Shown in pieces: positions 32,461-40,366 of a stretch of 40,807 nucleotides of DNA. The DNA is from Actinomycetes bacterium (GTDB taxonomy: Bacteria; Actinomycetota; JAICYB01), in NCBI GenBank assembly GCA_025934435.1, contig JAICYB010000026.1, positions 1 through 40,807 on the forward strand, given 5' to 3'. Under the pieces are notes generated by a model. The model ran no database searches, was not told the origin of the DNA, and saw only the letters and a program-made list of their open reading frames with translations. Positions within the stretch are counted from its first letter, which is position 1; each line of letters opens with the position of its first letter. The position numbers were made by a program, and so were the translations under genes.

Positions 32461-32897
32461 CGGTTGTTGACGGCGAACAAGACCTGCCCGCCGGACTCCT
32501 CGCCGGAGTGCAGGCTGACCTGCCGTTCGAAGAACACGCTCACCGGCGGTGTCTCCGCACGCTGGGGGATGAAGAATCCGGCGACGGTGATCGCGAGCGC
32601 GCTCGCGGCAAGTCCGCCGGCGACGAACTTGCGCTTGCCGCCGAACATCTTCGACGACAACGTCTTCGGCGGACGAAGCGCCTTCGATACGAACGCCTCC
32701 GGCGCGATCAGTCGCGGGAGGTCACCGACCATCCCGTGGATGTGTCCGAACTCGTCGGCCGCTTCGCGGCAGTCCGCGCATTCCTGCAGATGTTCGTGGA
32801 CGAGCCTGCGCTCGTTCGGTGACAGCTCGCCGTCGATGAGCGCCGACAGGATCTCGCGCTCGACGTGTCGTCCGCCGTAGTAGAAGAAGTTCGTCAT
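32457..32897 (-). CDS. Membrane-anchored zinc-finger anti-sigma factor (RseA-like)
   Basis: A 146-residue single-pass protein. The N-terminal domain holds the ZAS motif H36-x3-C40-x2-C43 (HEHLQECADC) inside a helical bundle (LSALIDGELSPNERRLVHEH) that binds sigma factors. A membrane helix follows at about 91-110 (FVAGGLAASALAITVAGFFI) and a 36-residue outside tail that could meet the RseB-like protein. It should hold the ECF factor inactive until cut or altered under envelope stress. It overlaps both neighbours by four bases (ATGA 32894-32897, GTGA 32457-32460), giving fixed stoichiometry. No protease partner gene is in the window. Confidence 0.93.
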   Translation of the reverse strand: MTNFFYYGGRHVEREILSALIDGELSPNERRLVHEHLQECADCREAADEFGHIHGMVGDLPRLIAPEAFVSKALRPPKTLSSKMFGGKRKFVAGGLAASALAITVAGFFIPQRAETPPVSVFFERQVSLHSGEESGGQVLFAVNNR

Positions 32898-33517
32898 CGG
32901 TCCGTGTTCGTGTCGACGTATGACTCGAGCAGTTGGCGGAGCGCTTCACGTCCCCGGTGGATGCGCGAGCGCACGGTGCCGGGTGGGATCTCCAGGATCT
33001 CGGCGATCTCTTCGTAGGAACGGCCCTCGAGGTCGCGGAGCACGACGGCTTCGCGGTACTCCGGGGGCAGCTTCACGAGCGATCGCTGCACGACCTCGAA
33101 CAGCTCCTGCTGCTGGACGGCTTCCTCCACGATGCGTCCCGTCCGCATGGCGGGCGGTTCGTGCTCGGCAAGGACGTCCTCGCGGAGCCGCTTCCGCTTC
33201 CGGAGCCGGTCGCGGAAGGCGTTCACCGTCGTGCGGTAGAGCCACCCTTCGAAATTGCCCTGCCGGTAGCGCGCGAGGCCCTTGTGGAGCCGGATGAGCA
33301 CGTCCTGGGCGAGATCGCGCGCCTCCTCGTCGTCGCCGGTGAGGCGGTAGGCCATCGTGTAGACGACATCCGCGTAGCGAGCGACGATGTCGGCCCAGTC
33401 GGGGTGGTCGGCCGGTACCGCGCCGCCACCGACGGTGGGTTCATCGATGAGGGCGAGACGTGTCGACATGAGCGCTCGGACGAGCAACGCTCGCGGACTC
33501 CCGGCAGTTCCCTTCAT
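32894..33517 (-). CDS. ECF RNA polymerase sigma factor (SigE/RpoE type)
   Basis: A 207-residue ECF sigma factor. Region 2 spans about 43-108 (ARYADVVYTMAYRLTGDDEEARDLAQDV, GWLYRTTVNAFRDRLRK) and region 4 about 137-195 (LVKLPPEYREAVVLRDLEGRSYEEIAEIL, then PPGTVRSRIHRGREALR). It probably recruits polymerase to GGAAC/CGTT-type promoters, one of which may precede whiB. ATG at 33517 gives a 40-residue N-terminal extension; ATG at 33469 is an alternative that begins nearer region 2. Upstream on the same strand TAGGAT (33540-33535) is a candidate -10. The operon continues with its anti-sigma and RseB-like genes and is divergent from the nucleotide-sugar operon. Confidence 0.95.
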   Translation of the reverse strand: MKGTAGSPRALLVRALMSTRLALIDEPTVGGGAVPADHPDWADIVARYADVVYTMAYRLTGDDEEARDLAQDVLIRLHKGLARYRQGNFEGWLYRTTVNAFRDRLRKRKRLREDVLAEHEPPAMRTGRIVEEAVQQQELFEVVQRSLVKLPPEYREAVVLRDLEGRSYEEIAEILEIPPGTVRSRIHRGREALRQLLESYVDTNTDR

Positions 33518-33575
33518 CTCCCCAGTTGAGCCCCATCCTACCTAGGCTTGCCCGGCAGGCCCTATCCTGGTGCCC
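33518..33575. promoter_or_regulatory. Divergent promoter region between the sigma operon and the nucleotide-sugar operon
   Basis: The minus-strand -10 candidate TAGGAT (33540-33535) serves the sigma operon, and the plus-strand -10 candidate TATCCT (33563-33568) serves the SDR-uxs-ugd operon. The latter would start transcription almost exactly at the GTG at 33576, giving a leaderless mRNA, which is common in Actinobacteria. An inverted repeat lies between the two -10 boxes. Confidence 0.5.
33545..33561. repeat. Inverted repeat between divergent promoters (candidate operator)
   Basis: GGCTTGCC-C-GGCAGGCC forms two eight-base arms around a single base, with one T/G mismatch. It is centred between the leftward -10 (33535-33540) and rightward -10 (33563-33568), covering the -35 zone of both. 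There is no T-run, so it is not a good terminator. A dimeric repressor or activator site is the simplest reading. Confidence 0.45.
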
Positions 33576-34574
33576 GTGCGTTATCTGATCACCGGCGGGA
33601 CGGGGTTCATCGGCAGCCACCTGAGCGAGCGGCTGCTCGAACGCGGCGATGCCGTCGTGGCGCTCGACAACCTCGCGACGAGCACGGGCAGCAACGTGTC
33701 CCACCTCGACGGCCGCCAGAACTTCCGGGTCGTCCTCGGGTCGATCCTCGACGAGCTCCTCGTCGACGAGCTGGTCGCCGACTGCGACATCGTCGTCCAC
33801 CTGGCGGCGGCCGTCGGCGTCCGCCTCATCGTCGACCAACCGCTGCGCTCGCTCCGGACGAACATCCGCGGGACGGAGATCGTCCTCGACGCGGTGCACC
33901 GCTATCACAAGAAGGCGTTCGTCGCTTCGTCCTCCGAGGTCTACGGGAAGAACACCGGGAAGATGCACGAGCTCGCGGACCGCGTGCTCGGTCCGTCATC
34001 TATCGCGCGCTGGTCGTATTCGGCGTCGAAAGCGGTGGACGAACACCTGGCGATGGCCTTCTGGCGCGAGCGTCAGATACCAACCGTGATCGGACGGTTC
34101 TTCAACACCGTCGGCCCGCGTCAGACCGGGGCGTACGGCATGGTGATCCCGCGCCTCGTCTCGCAAGCGCTTCTCGGCGAGGATCTCGAGATCCACGGCG
34201 ACGGCTCACAAACACGTTGCTTCTGTGACGTCGAAGATGCCGTTCGCGCCGTCACCGGCCTGATCGATTCGAAGGCCGCGGTCGGCGACGTGTTCAACAT
34301 CGGCTCCGAAGAAGAAGTGTCGATCGCCGAACTCGCCGACCGCATCATCGACATCACGGGTTCGGCGTCGGGGAAGCGGTTCGTCCCGTACGAGCAGGTG
34401 TACGGCGACCAGTACCCGGCCGAAGAGATGATGCGACGCTCGCCGGACACGACGAAGATCCGGACGACCATCGGCTGGGAACCGCAGCACAACCTGGACT
34501 CGATCATCAAGCGCACCGCGCATTACGCGCAGGACGCCGGCCCCGAGATCGTCCTCGGCCGTACGCCGAGATAG
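33576..34574 (+). CDS. NAD-dependent nucleotide-sugar epimerase/dehydratase (extended SDR)
   Basis: A 332-residue extended [22 protein letters not shown] is the NAD loop, VASSSEVYG the catalytic Ser block, and [14 protein letters not shown] the YxxxK motif; [20 protein letters not shown] and [18 protein letters not shown] are typical of UDP-sugar epimerases and decarboxylases. It could epimerise UDP-glucuronate or UDP-xylose, or be a second decarboxylase, since it precedes UXS and Ugd genes by a few bases. GTG at 33576 is selected because the Rossmann strand starts there and a -10 box sits one promoter distance upstream; GTG 33570 adds two residues. Exact substrate is uncertain. Confidence 0.88.
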   Translation: MRYLITGGTGFIGSHLSERLLERGDAVVALDNLATSTGSNVSHLDGRQNFRVVLGSILDELLVDELVADCDIVVHLAAAVGVRLIVDQPLRSLRTNIRGTEIVLDAVHRYHKKAFVASSSEVYGKNTGKMHELADRVLGPSSIARWSYSASKAVDEHLAMAFWRERQIPTVIGRFFNTVGPRQTGAYGMVIPRLVSQALLGEDLEIHGDGSQTRCFCDVEDAVRAVTGLIDSKAAVGDVFNIGSEEEVSIAELADRIIDITGSASGKRFVPYEQVYGDQYPAEEMMRRSPDTTKIRTTIGWEPQHNLDSIIKRTAHYAQDAGPEIVLGRTPR

Positions 34575-34577
34575 CGG

Positions 34578-35516
34578 ATGCGCGCCGTCGTCACCGGTGG
34601 TGCGGGCTTCCTCGGCTCCCATCTTTGCGCGCGACTGATCGCCGACGGCCACGAAGTCGTCTGCATCGACAATTTCCTCACCGGAGCCGGACGGAACGTC
34701 GATCATCTGGTCGGCGAGCGCGGGTTCGTCCTCGTCAACTACGACGTCACGAATTACCTGCACGTTCCCGGTGACGTCGATTTCGTCTTCCACTTCGCAT
34801 CGCCTGCGTCCCCGGTCGACTTCGAACGCATCCCGATCCAGATCCTCAAGGTCGGTGCGCTCGGCACGCACAAGGCACTTGGGCTCGCCCGCGCGAAGGG
34901 GGCCGGCTTCTTCCTCGCGTCGAGCTCCGAGGTCTACGGCGATCCCGAAGTGAACCCGCAGCCCGAGTCGTACTGGGGCCACGTGAATCCCATCGGCATC
35001 CGCGGCGTGTACGACGAATCGAAGCGCTTCGGCGAGTCGATCTCGATGGCGTACCAGCGGATCCACGGCATCAACGTGAAGATCGCCCGGTTCTTCAACG
35101 TGTTCGGTCCCTTCATGCGGATGGACGACGGCCGCGCGGGTCCCGCGTTCATCACCGCGGCGCTGGCCGGCAAACCGCTGACCGTTCACGGCGACGGCAC
35201 GCAGACCAGATCCCTCTGCTACGTCGACGACCACATCGAAGCGTGCGTGCGGCTCGCTCGCTCGGCGCATGTCGGCCCGATGAACCTCGGAACGCAGAAT
35301 GAGGTCACGATGCTCGAGCTCGCGCAGATGATCATCAAGGTGACGAACAGCTCGTCCGACATCATCTTCGGCCCTCTGCCTCCCGACGACCCCAAGGTTC
35401 GCCGCCCGGACACGACACTGGCGCGTACGGTCCTCGATTGGGAGCCACGGATCTCTCTCGAGGAGGGGTTGGGTATGACGGCGGAATGGTTCGAGAAGCA
35501 GATGGCGGGCGCCTGA
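34578..35516 (+). CDS. uxs: UDP-glucuronate decarboxylase (UDP-xylose synthase)
   Basis: A 312-residue extended SDR of the UXS group. [18 protein letters not shown] is the NAD loop; [12 protein letters not shown] near 74 is a UXS hallmark; [11 protein letters not shown] and the YxxxK block [16 protein letters not shown] carry the catalytic residues; and [20 protein letters not shown] follows. It oxidises and decarboxylates UDP-glucuronate to UDP-xylose in the cytoplasm. It starts three bases after the SDR stop and shares one base with the ugd start (TGATG). Together with ugd it converts UDP-glucose to UDP-glucuronate and UDP-xylose for the glycan. Confidence 0.92.
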   Translation: MRAVVTGGAGFLGSHLCARLIADGHEVVCIDNFLTGAGRNVDHLVGERGFVLVNYDVTNYLHVPGDVDFVFHFASPASPVDFERIPIQILKVGALGTHKALGLARAKGAGFFLASSSEVYGDPEVNPQPESYWGHVNPIGIRGVYDESKRFGESISMAYQRIHGINVKIARFFNVFGPFMRMDDGRAGPAFITAALAGKPLTVHGDGTQTRSLCYVDDHIEACVRLARSAHVGPMNLGTQNEVTMLELAQMIIKVTNSSSDIIFGPLPPDDPKVRRPDTTLARTVLDWEPRISLEEGLGMTAEWFEKQMAGA

Positions 35517-36859
35517 TGAAGATCGTGATCATCGGGTGCGGGCACGTCGGTCTCGTCAGCGCCGTCGGCTTCGCCGAGCTCGGCCACCAGGTCGTCGGCA
35601 TGGACTCCGACGCGCAGCGCATCGAACTGCTCCGCGCCGGACAACCGTGGTTCTACGAACCCGATCTCGCCGAGCTGCTCGAGCAGCACAACGGCAACCG
35701 GATCACCTTCGCGACCGATCTCAAGGAAGCGCTCGTCGACGCCGACGCCGCCTTCATCTGCGTCGCGACGCCGACCCGTCCGGACGGACGCCTGAACCTC
35801 GTCTACGTCGAGCAGGCCACGCACAACGTCGCCGAGTCCGCGACGACACCGCTCGTGATCGTCGAGAAGTCGACGGTTCCCGTGCACACCTCGAAGCGGA
35901 TCATCGAAGTGCTCGAGATGGACGGCAAGCTCGGGATGATCGAGGTCGCGTCCAACCCCGAGTTCCTCCGTGAGGGCGCCGCCGTCCGCGACACGCTCGA
36001 CCCCGACCGCATCGTGATCGGCGTGCGCACACGCGGCGGCACCGCCGAGCAGGTGCTCCGCGGGATCTACGCGCCGCTGGTCGAACGGACGGGAGCACCG
36101 CTCCTCGTGACCGACCTCGAGACGGCCGAGCTCATCAAGCACGCGTCCAACAGCTTCCTCGCGATGAAGATCAGCTACATCAACTCCGTCGCGGCCGTCT
36201 GCGAGAAGACCGGCGCGGACATCGACGAGGTCGCGCGAGGCATGGGGCTCGATGCTCGTATCGGCCCGCACTTCCTGAGCGCAGGCGTCGGCTACGGCGG
36301 ATCGTGCTTCCCGAAGGATCTCGCCGCGTTCCTCGCGCAAGCGGCAGACGTCGGCGCCGACATGTCGATCCTCGATGCGGTCCGCCGGATCAATCGCGAA
36401 CAGCGCGACCGCATCATCGACAAGGTCAAGCAAGCGGTCTGGAACATCGACGGCAAGACGATCGCGGTGTGGGGCCTCGCGTTCAAGCCCGGCACGGACG
36501 ACCTCCGCGAAGCTCCGTCCCTCGACGTGATCCCGGCGCTGCAAGCGGAAGGCGCGCACGTCCGCGCGTTCGACCCCGCGGCCGGACAGATCGCGAAGTC
36601 CGAGTTCCCGACGACGGACATCGTCGCGGACGCCATGACCGCGATCGAGGGCGCCGACGCGCTCGTCGTCCTCACTGAGTGGCGGGAGTTCGCGGCGATC
36701 GACATCCAGCAGGTCAAAGACGCGCTGCGACGCCCGATCGTTATCGATGGACGCAACCTCTGGCCGGTCGAAGCGATGGCCGCCGCCGGTTTCACCTACC
36801 TGTCCTTCGGACGACCCGACGTCGTCGCCGGACAGGTCAAGCGCGCCGGCCGCAACTAG
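35516..36859 (+). CDS. ugd: UDP-glucose 6-dehydrogenase
   Basis: A 447-residue enzyme of the UDP-glucose/GDP-mannose dehydrogenase family, normal length. The N-terminal NAD loop is IIGCGHVGLVSAVGFAELGH, CVATPTRPDGRLNL and VEKSTVPVHTS follow, the central dimer helix block is TAELIKHASNSFLAMKISYI, and the catalytic cysteine lies in GVGYGGSCFPKDL near 260. FKPGTDDLREAPS near 330 begins the UDP-binding domain. It oxidises UDP-glucose twice to UDP-glucuronate with two NAD+. Being last of the three-gene operon, it supplies UXS and probably uronic-acid-adding glycosyltransferases; its product is also a candidate carboxylate for AsnB amidation after transfer. Confidence 0.96.
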   Translation: MKIVIIGCGHVGLVSAVGFAELGHQVVGMDSDAQRIELLRAGQPWFYEPDLAELLEQHNGNRITFATDLKEALVDADAAFICVATPTRPDGRLNLVYVEQATHNVAESATTPLVIVEKSTVPVHTSKRIIEVLEMDGKLGMIEVASNPEFLREGAAVRDTLDPDRIVIGVRTRGGTAEQVLRGIYAPLVERTGAPLLVTDLETAELIKHASNSFLAMKISYINSVAAVCEKTGADIDEVARGMGLDARIGPHFLSAGVGYGGSCFPKDLAAFLAQAADVGADMSILDAVRRINREQRDRIIDKVKQAVWNIDGKTIAVWGLAFKPGTDDLREAPSLDVIPALQAEGAHVRAFDPAAGQIAKSEFPTTDIVADAMTAIEGADALVVLTEWREFAAIDIQQVKDALRRPIVIDGRNLWPVEAMAAAGFTYLSFGRPDVVAGQVKRAGRN

Positions 36860-36934
36860 GCGTAGAAACGCCCCAAAAATGGCACTACCTGGTGATACAT
36901 TCGCGTCCGCGGCAAGGCTCCCGGGGCGTCGGCA

Positions 36935-38773
36935 ATGAAGATCGGCAAACTGAAATTCCATCCCACACGGCGAGGTTGGACGATCCTCGCCATCTTCGCG
37001 CTCGCGCTGTCCTCGTATACGGCCGACGCGGTGGCGTCGATCGACCACGTTCGCGCAGGTGTGAAGGCCGATTCGCTCTCGCTCGGAGGCATGACGAGAG
37101 AAGAAGCGCGGGCGAAGCTCACCGACCGCGCGCAGCTCCTGCTGTCCCGTTCCGTCGACTTCTTCGACGGGACGCACCGCTTCACCGTCTCCCCGCAGCA
37201 GATCGGGTTCCGTCCCGACGTGGAAGCGACGCTCGACGACGCGATGGCCGTCGGACGGCAGGGATCGCTGCTCGTGCGCCTGTGGCACCGGGTGCGTGCA
37301 CTCTTCGCGTCAACGAACGTCGGCTGGGACGCGAACTACGACAAGACGAGAGCGAAAGCGTTCGCGGACAACCTCGGAACCCAGATCGACACGCAGGGAC
37401 ACGAGGCCGGGATCGAAGCGCGCGGGTCGACCATCGTGCCGATCGGCGCCGTGCCCGGACGACGTCTCGACGACACCGCAACGGTCAAAGCGATCGTGCG
37501 CGGCCTCGAGACCTGGCCGCGCCGCTCGATGGACCTTCCCGTCGCGGTTCGCGATCGTCACACGACGATGGACGACGCGCGGGCGGCAGCGTCCAAGGCG
37601 AACAACTGGGTGCGTTCGTCGATCACCCTCCTCGGCCCGGACGGCTCACGCCGTTATCTCTCGCGGACGACGCTCGCGTCGATGATCGAGGCGGTTCCCG
37701 TGTCGAAGGGCGGCTGGCACCTCGAGGTCCGGTTCTCACCGTCCAAGCTCGTCGACACCGTGGGGTCGGACATGACACCCTTCGAGACGCCCGCGAAGTC
37801 GGCGTCCTTCGCCGTGAACGGCCCGTCCGTCGCCGTTGTTCCGGGACAAGCCGGGAAGAAGTTCGACGCGGACAGCACGTCGCGAGCTCTCGCGTCGAGC
37901 GCGGACGGGGATCATCGTCCCGTCCAGGCGATCTTCTCGAACGTCGCGCCGAAGCTCTCGACGCAGGACGCCGAGGCGCTCCACATCACGCAGCTCGTTT
38001 CGTCCTTCACGACGCACTACCCGTGCTGCCAGTCGCGCGTCACGAACATCCACAAGATCGCCGACACGGTCGACGGCGCGATCGTGAAACCCGGCGCGAC
38101 CTTCTCCCTCAACGGCTACGTCGGACAACGCACGCCGGACAAGGGCTACGTGATGGCGCCGATGATCTACGACGGTGAATACAAGGACGACACCGGCGGC
38201 GGCGTCTCGCAGTTCGCGACGACGCTGTACAACGCGGTGTTCTTCGGCGGTTATCACTTCGACACTTTCCAAGCACACTCGTACTACATCTCGCGCTATC
38301 CACCGGGTCGCGAAGCGACCGTGTCGTGGCCCCGTCCCGACCTTCAGTTCACGAACAACACGAAGGAAGGTGTCCTCATCAAGACCGCGTACGACGACAC
38401 GTCCCTGACCGTGACGTTCTACGGGAACAAGGAAGGCAAGGACGTCACCTCCGAGTCGAGCGACCGTACCAACATCACGCACCCGAAGACCCAGCGGAAA
38501 GCGAATCCCGATCTGCCGCCCGGGAAGGAATCCGTGAAGCAAAGCGGCGAGGACGGCTTCGACATCACGGTGACGCGCGTCATCACGCAGAACGGGAAGA
38601 CGACGCGTCAGACGTTCTTCACGCGCTACCTGGCGGAGCCGAAGATCATCGAGTTCGGTCCGGGAGGATCGCCGTCACCCTCGCCGGGGGCGGGTCCGTC
38701 GACGCCGGCACCGGTTCGCACGCCGGCGGCACCGACACCGCTGCCGACCCCGGCTCCTACCGCGAAGCCTTAG
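36935..38773 (+). CDS. Secreted or membrane-anchored VanW-domain protein with G5-like domain
   Basis: A 612-residue exported protein. A basic N-terminus and one hydrophobic helix at about 14-34 form a signal anchor. Two peptidoglycan-binding-like (PG_binding_4) regions cover about 70-190 and 215-335; the VanW domain at about 362-505 includes KPGATFSLNGYVGQRTPDKGY and DDTGGGVSQFATTLYNAVFF; a G5-like strand-rich domain lies at about 525-575 (GFDITVTRVITQNGKTTRQT); and a Pro/Ser/Thr tail closes the protein. This YoaR-like architecture suggests cell-wall attachment; the VanW function is unknown. A -10-like TACATT is at 36896-36901. The 75 bases before it hold only a five-pair hairpin (36859-36872) without a T-run. 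It converges on the next gene with a four-base overlap. Confidence 0.9.
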   Translation: MKIGKLKFHPTRRGWTILAIFALALSSYTADAVASIDHVRAGVKADSLSLGGMTREEARAKLTDRAQLLLSRSVDFFDGTHRFTVSPQQIGFRPDVEATLDDAMAVGRQGSLLVRLWHRVRALFASTNVGWDANYDKTRAKAFADNLGTQIDTQGHEAGIEARGSTIVPIGAVPGRRLDDTATVKAIVRGLETWPRRSMDLPVAVRDRHTTMDDARAAASKANNWVRSSITLLGPDGSRRYLSRTTLASMIEAVPVSKGGWHLEVRFSPSKLVDTVGSDMTPFETPAKSASFAVNGPSVAVVPGQAGKKFDADSTSRALASSADGDHRPVQAIFSNVAPKLSTQDAEALHITQLVSSFTTHYPCCQSRVTNIHKIADTVDGAIVKPGATFSLNGYVGQRTPDKGYVMAPMIYDGEYKDDTGGGVSQFATTLYNAVFFGGYHFDTFQAHSYYISRYPPGREATVSWPRPDLQFTNNTKEGVLIKTAYDDTSLTVTFYGNKEGKDVTSESSDRTNITHPKTQRKANPDLPPGKESVKQSGEDGFDITVTRVITQNGKTTRQTFFTRYLAEPKIIEFGPGGSPSPSPGAGPSTPAPVRTPAAPTPLPTPAPTAKP

Positions 38774-40164
38774 TGGCCGGTTGACCCGAGGTTCGTCCCG
38801 CCGAGCTGACGGATGAGGTCGAGGTCGGTGGTCGAGAACAGCGCGCTCGTGGGATCCGTCGCGACGATCGGCCTGTCCTGCATGTACGGGGCGAAGAGAT
38901 TGCCCTTGCCGTCGAGGGCCGCGCCGAAGAAGTCGAGGTCGCGGCGGTCGAACGGTGTCGCCACGTTCACGAGACCGAACTGCTGCGGCCCGACGCAGCC
39001 CGTTCCGAAGGTGCAGATCGAGCCTCGATGGAAGTTCGCCTTGAGGACGCTTCCCGTCCACGTCGGGCGCGCACTCGTGCCGTTCGTCGTTTGCGCAAGG
39101 CGAAGATCCCACGTCGTGCCGGGGTAGGTGATATCCGAACCTTCGAACGAATTCGTGATGACCGGGTGCTCGACGGCAAACGTCACGTCGACGCGCCCCG
39201 TGTTGCCCGCGACGACCCACGGGAAGATCGCCGCGGGCGGGTCGCCGAAGGCGTCCTTCTTCGTGCTCGAGACGGCTCGCATCGATCCCCACGTCTTCCC
39301 GCCGTTGTGCGACGCCGCGACCATGATGACGTTGAGGGTGTTCGACGCCGGGTCCGTCCCCGACCACGTGGCGTAGAGGTTCGCCGTCGAATCGGACGCG
39401 ACGACCGGGAAGAGCCCGACCGACTGGTTGTTCGCGATCAGGTACCTCGCCCAGTGGTTGCCGCCATCGGTGCTCTTCGCGAGACGCAGCTGGCTGCCCT
39501 TCAGGTACGTGAAGTACAGCGGCGCGGGATGTCCGGGCGACGCTTTGCCGGTGACGAGCGGACCCGCCACGCCGACGCCGGTGTCGACATTGCCCACCCT
39601 CCGGAAGTGACGCGCGGCGTCCCCGCTGATCCAGAGCCGCTCGTTGCCGCCGTCGTCGAGCGCGATCGCGACGATCGCGGAGCGCGAGGGCGACGCGATC
39701 CACTCGCGGTCGAGCCCCGACACGCCCGGGGCCACCGTCCCGGCGTGTGAGAAGCGGTGCGTGGACGGGTTGAATATCGAGATCGGGATGCTCGAGTTCC
39801 CGCCGGGGTCGCTCAGGTCGGCGACGTAGATCGTGTGGTTCGAGTCGACGGCGACGTCCGAGTCGTTGCCGCCGTTCGCTTGGTTGGTCGTCGCCGGGCC
39901 CGACCAGTGCGATCCGTCGTTCGACCACCAGAAGAGCGTGTTGAGGTTGCCCTTGTTGTCCGTCCCCGGTCCGAGGTAGAAGAACCGCGGCCCGCGGGAG
40001 GTCGCGTCCACGAAGACGCGGGGCTCGCCGACGCCCTGGTTGCGGGCAACCACGATCGGGGTGTAGCCGGCGGCGGCGACGGCTTGGGCGACCACCGCGC
40101 ACGCGACAGCGGCGCCCACCAGGGCGCCGAGCGCAGCTCGACGAACTCGATGTGTTCCCCGCAT
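38770..40164 (-). CDS. Secreted Asp-box (sialidase/BNR-fold) protein
   Basis: A 464-residue exported protein. Residues 1-32 form a signal peptide (RRAALGALVGAAVACAVVAQAVAAA). The mature part has Asp-box repeats S-x-D/N-G-x-x-W at 81-88 (SNDGSHWS), 231-238 (STDGGNHW) and 285-292 (SHNGGKTW), spaced as in a six-bladed beta-propeller of the sialidase/exo-alpha-sialidase type. The catalytic arginine triad of true sialidases cannot be confirmed by eye, so glycan binding or another hydrolase role is possible. A cysteine pair (CTFGTGC) is near 380. ATG at 40164 is chosen because the signal peptide begins there; the open frame upstream to 40470 crosses the riboswitch and permease gene. Confidence 0.82.
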   Translation of the reverse strand: MRGTHRVRRAALGALVGAAVACAVVAQAVAAAGYTPIVVARNQGVGEPRVFVDATSRGPRFFYLGPGTDNKGNLNTLFWWSNDGSHWSGPATTNQANGGNDSDVAVDSNHTIYVADLSDPGGNSSIPISIFNPSTHRFSHAGTVAPGVSGLDREWIASPSRSAIVAIALDDGGNERLWISGDAARHFRRVGNVDTGVGVAGPLVTGKASPGHPAPLYFTYLKGSQLRLAKSTDGGNHWARYLIANNQSVGLFPVVASDSTANLYATWSGTDPASNTLNVIMVAASHNGGKTWGSMRAVSSTKKDAFGDPPAAIFPWVVAGNTGRVDVTFAVEHPVITNSFEGSDITYPGTTWDLRLAQTTNGTSARPTWTGSVLKANFHRGSICTFGTGCVGPQQFGLVNVATPFDRRDLDFFGAALDGKGNLFAPYMQDRPIVATDPTSALFSTTDLDLIRQLGGTNLGSTGH

Positions 40165-40245
40165 CTCGGAGCAGAACGAGAGCTTCGTCCTGAAGGTTCC
40201 CGGGCGCTTGCGCCGCCGCGCGGCGCGAAGGAAGATACCTGCACG

Positions 40246-40361
40246 ACCGGGGGAGCTCGCACGGAGCGGGCTGAGAGGGCCGCTGGATGGAGCGTAGCGA
40301 CTCCGTCCGATAGGTCGGCCGACCCCTTGCACCTGATCCGGGTAATGCCGGCGAAGGGAGG
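40246..40361 (+). promoter_or_regulatory. TPP (thiamine pyrophosphate) riboswitch
   Basis: The invariant THI-box segments are present and in order: GCTGAGAGGG (40270-40279), ACCTGATCCGGGTAATGCCG (40331-40350) and GCGAAGGGAG (40351-40360). Between them an extended P3a arm folds as an eight-pair stem (40285-40292 with 40301-40308). The final aptamer bases GGGAGG (40356-40361) are also the Shine-Dalgarno sequence of the GTG at 40367, so TPP binding should hide the ribosome-binding site directly. No separate terminator hairpin is visible between aptamer and gene. The 5' limit is approximate. The rest of the 202-base gap (40165-40245) shows no other clear element. Confidence 0.95.
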
Positions 40362-40366
40362 CACCT

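Noticed and set aside
36859..36872. Hairpin GGCGT-AGAA-ACGCC after ugd as a terminator
   Set aside because: The stem is only five pairs and is followed by A residues rather than U in the RNA, so intrinsic termination is unlikely.
35219..37288. Open frame of 689 codons on the minus strand
   Set aside because: It lies antisense to uxs, ugd and the vanW gene, is dominated by Arg/Asp/Glu/Val composition typical of reversed G+C-rich codons, and has no recognisable domain.
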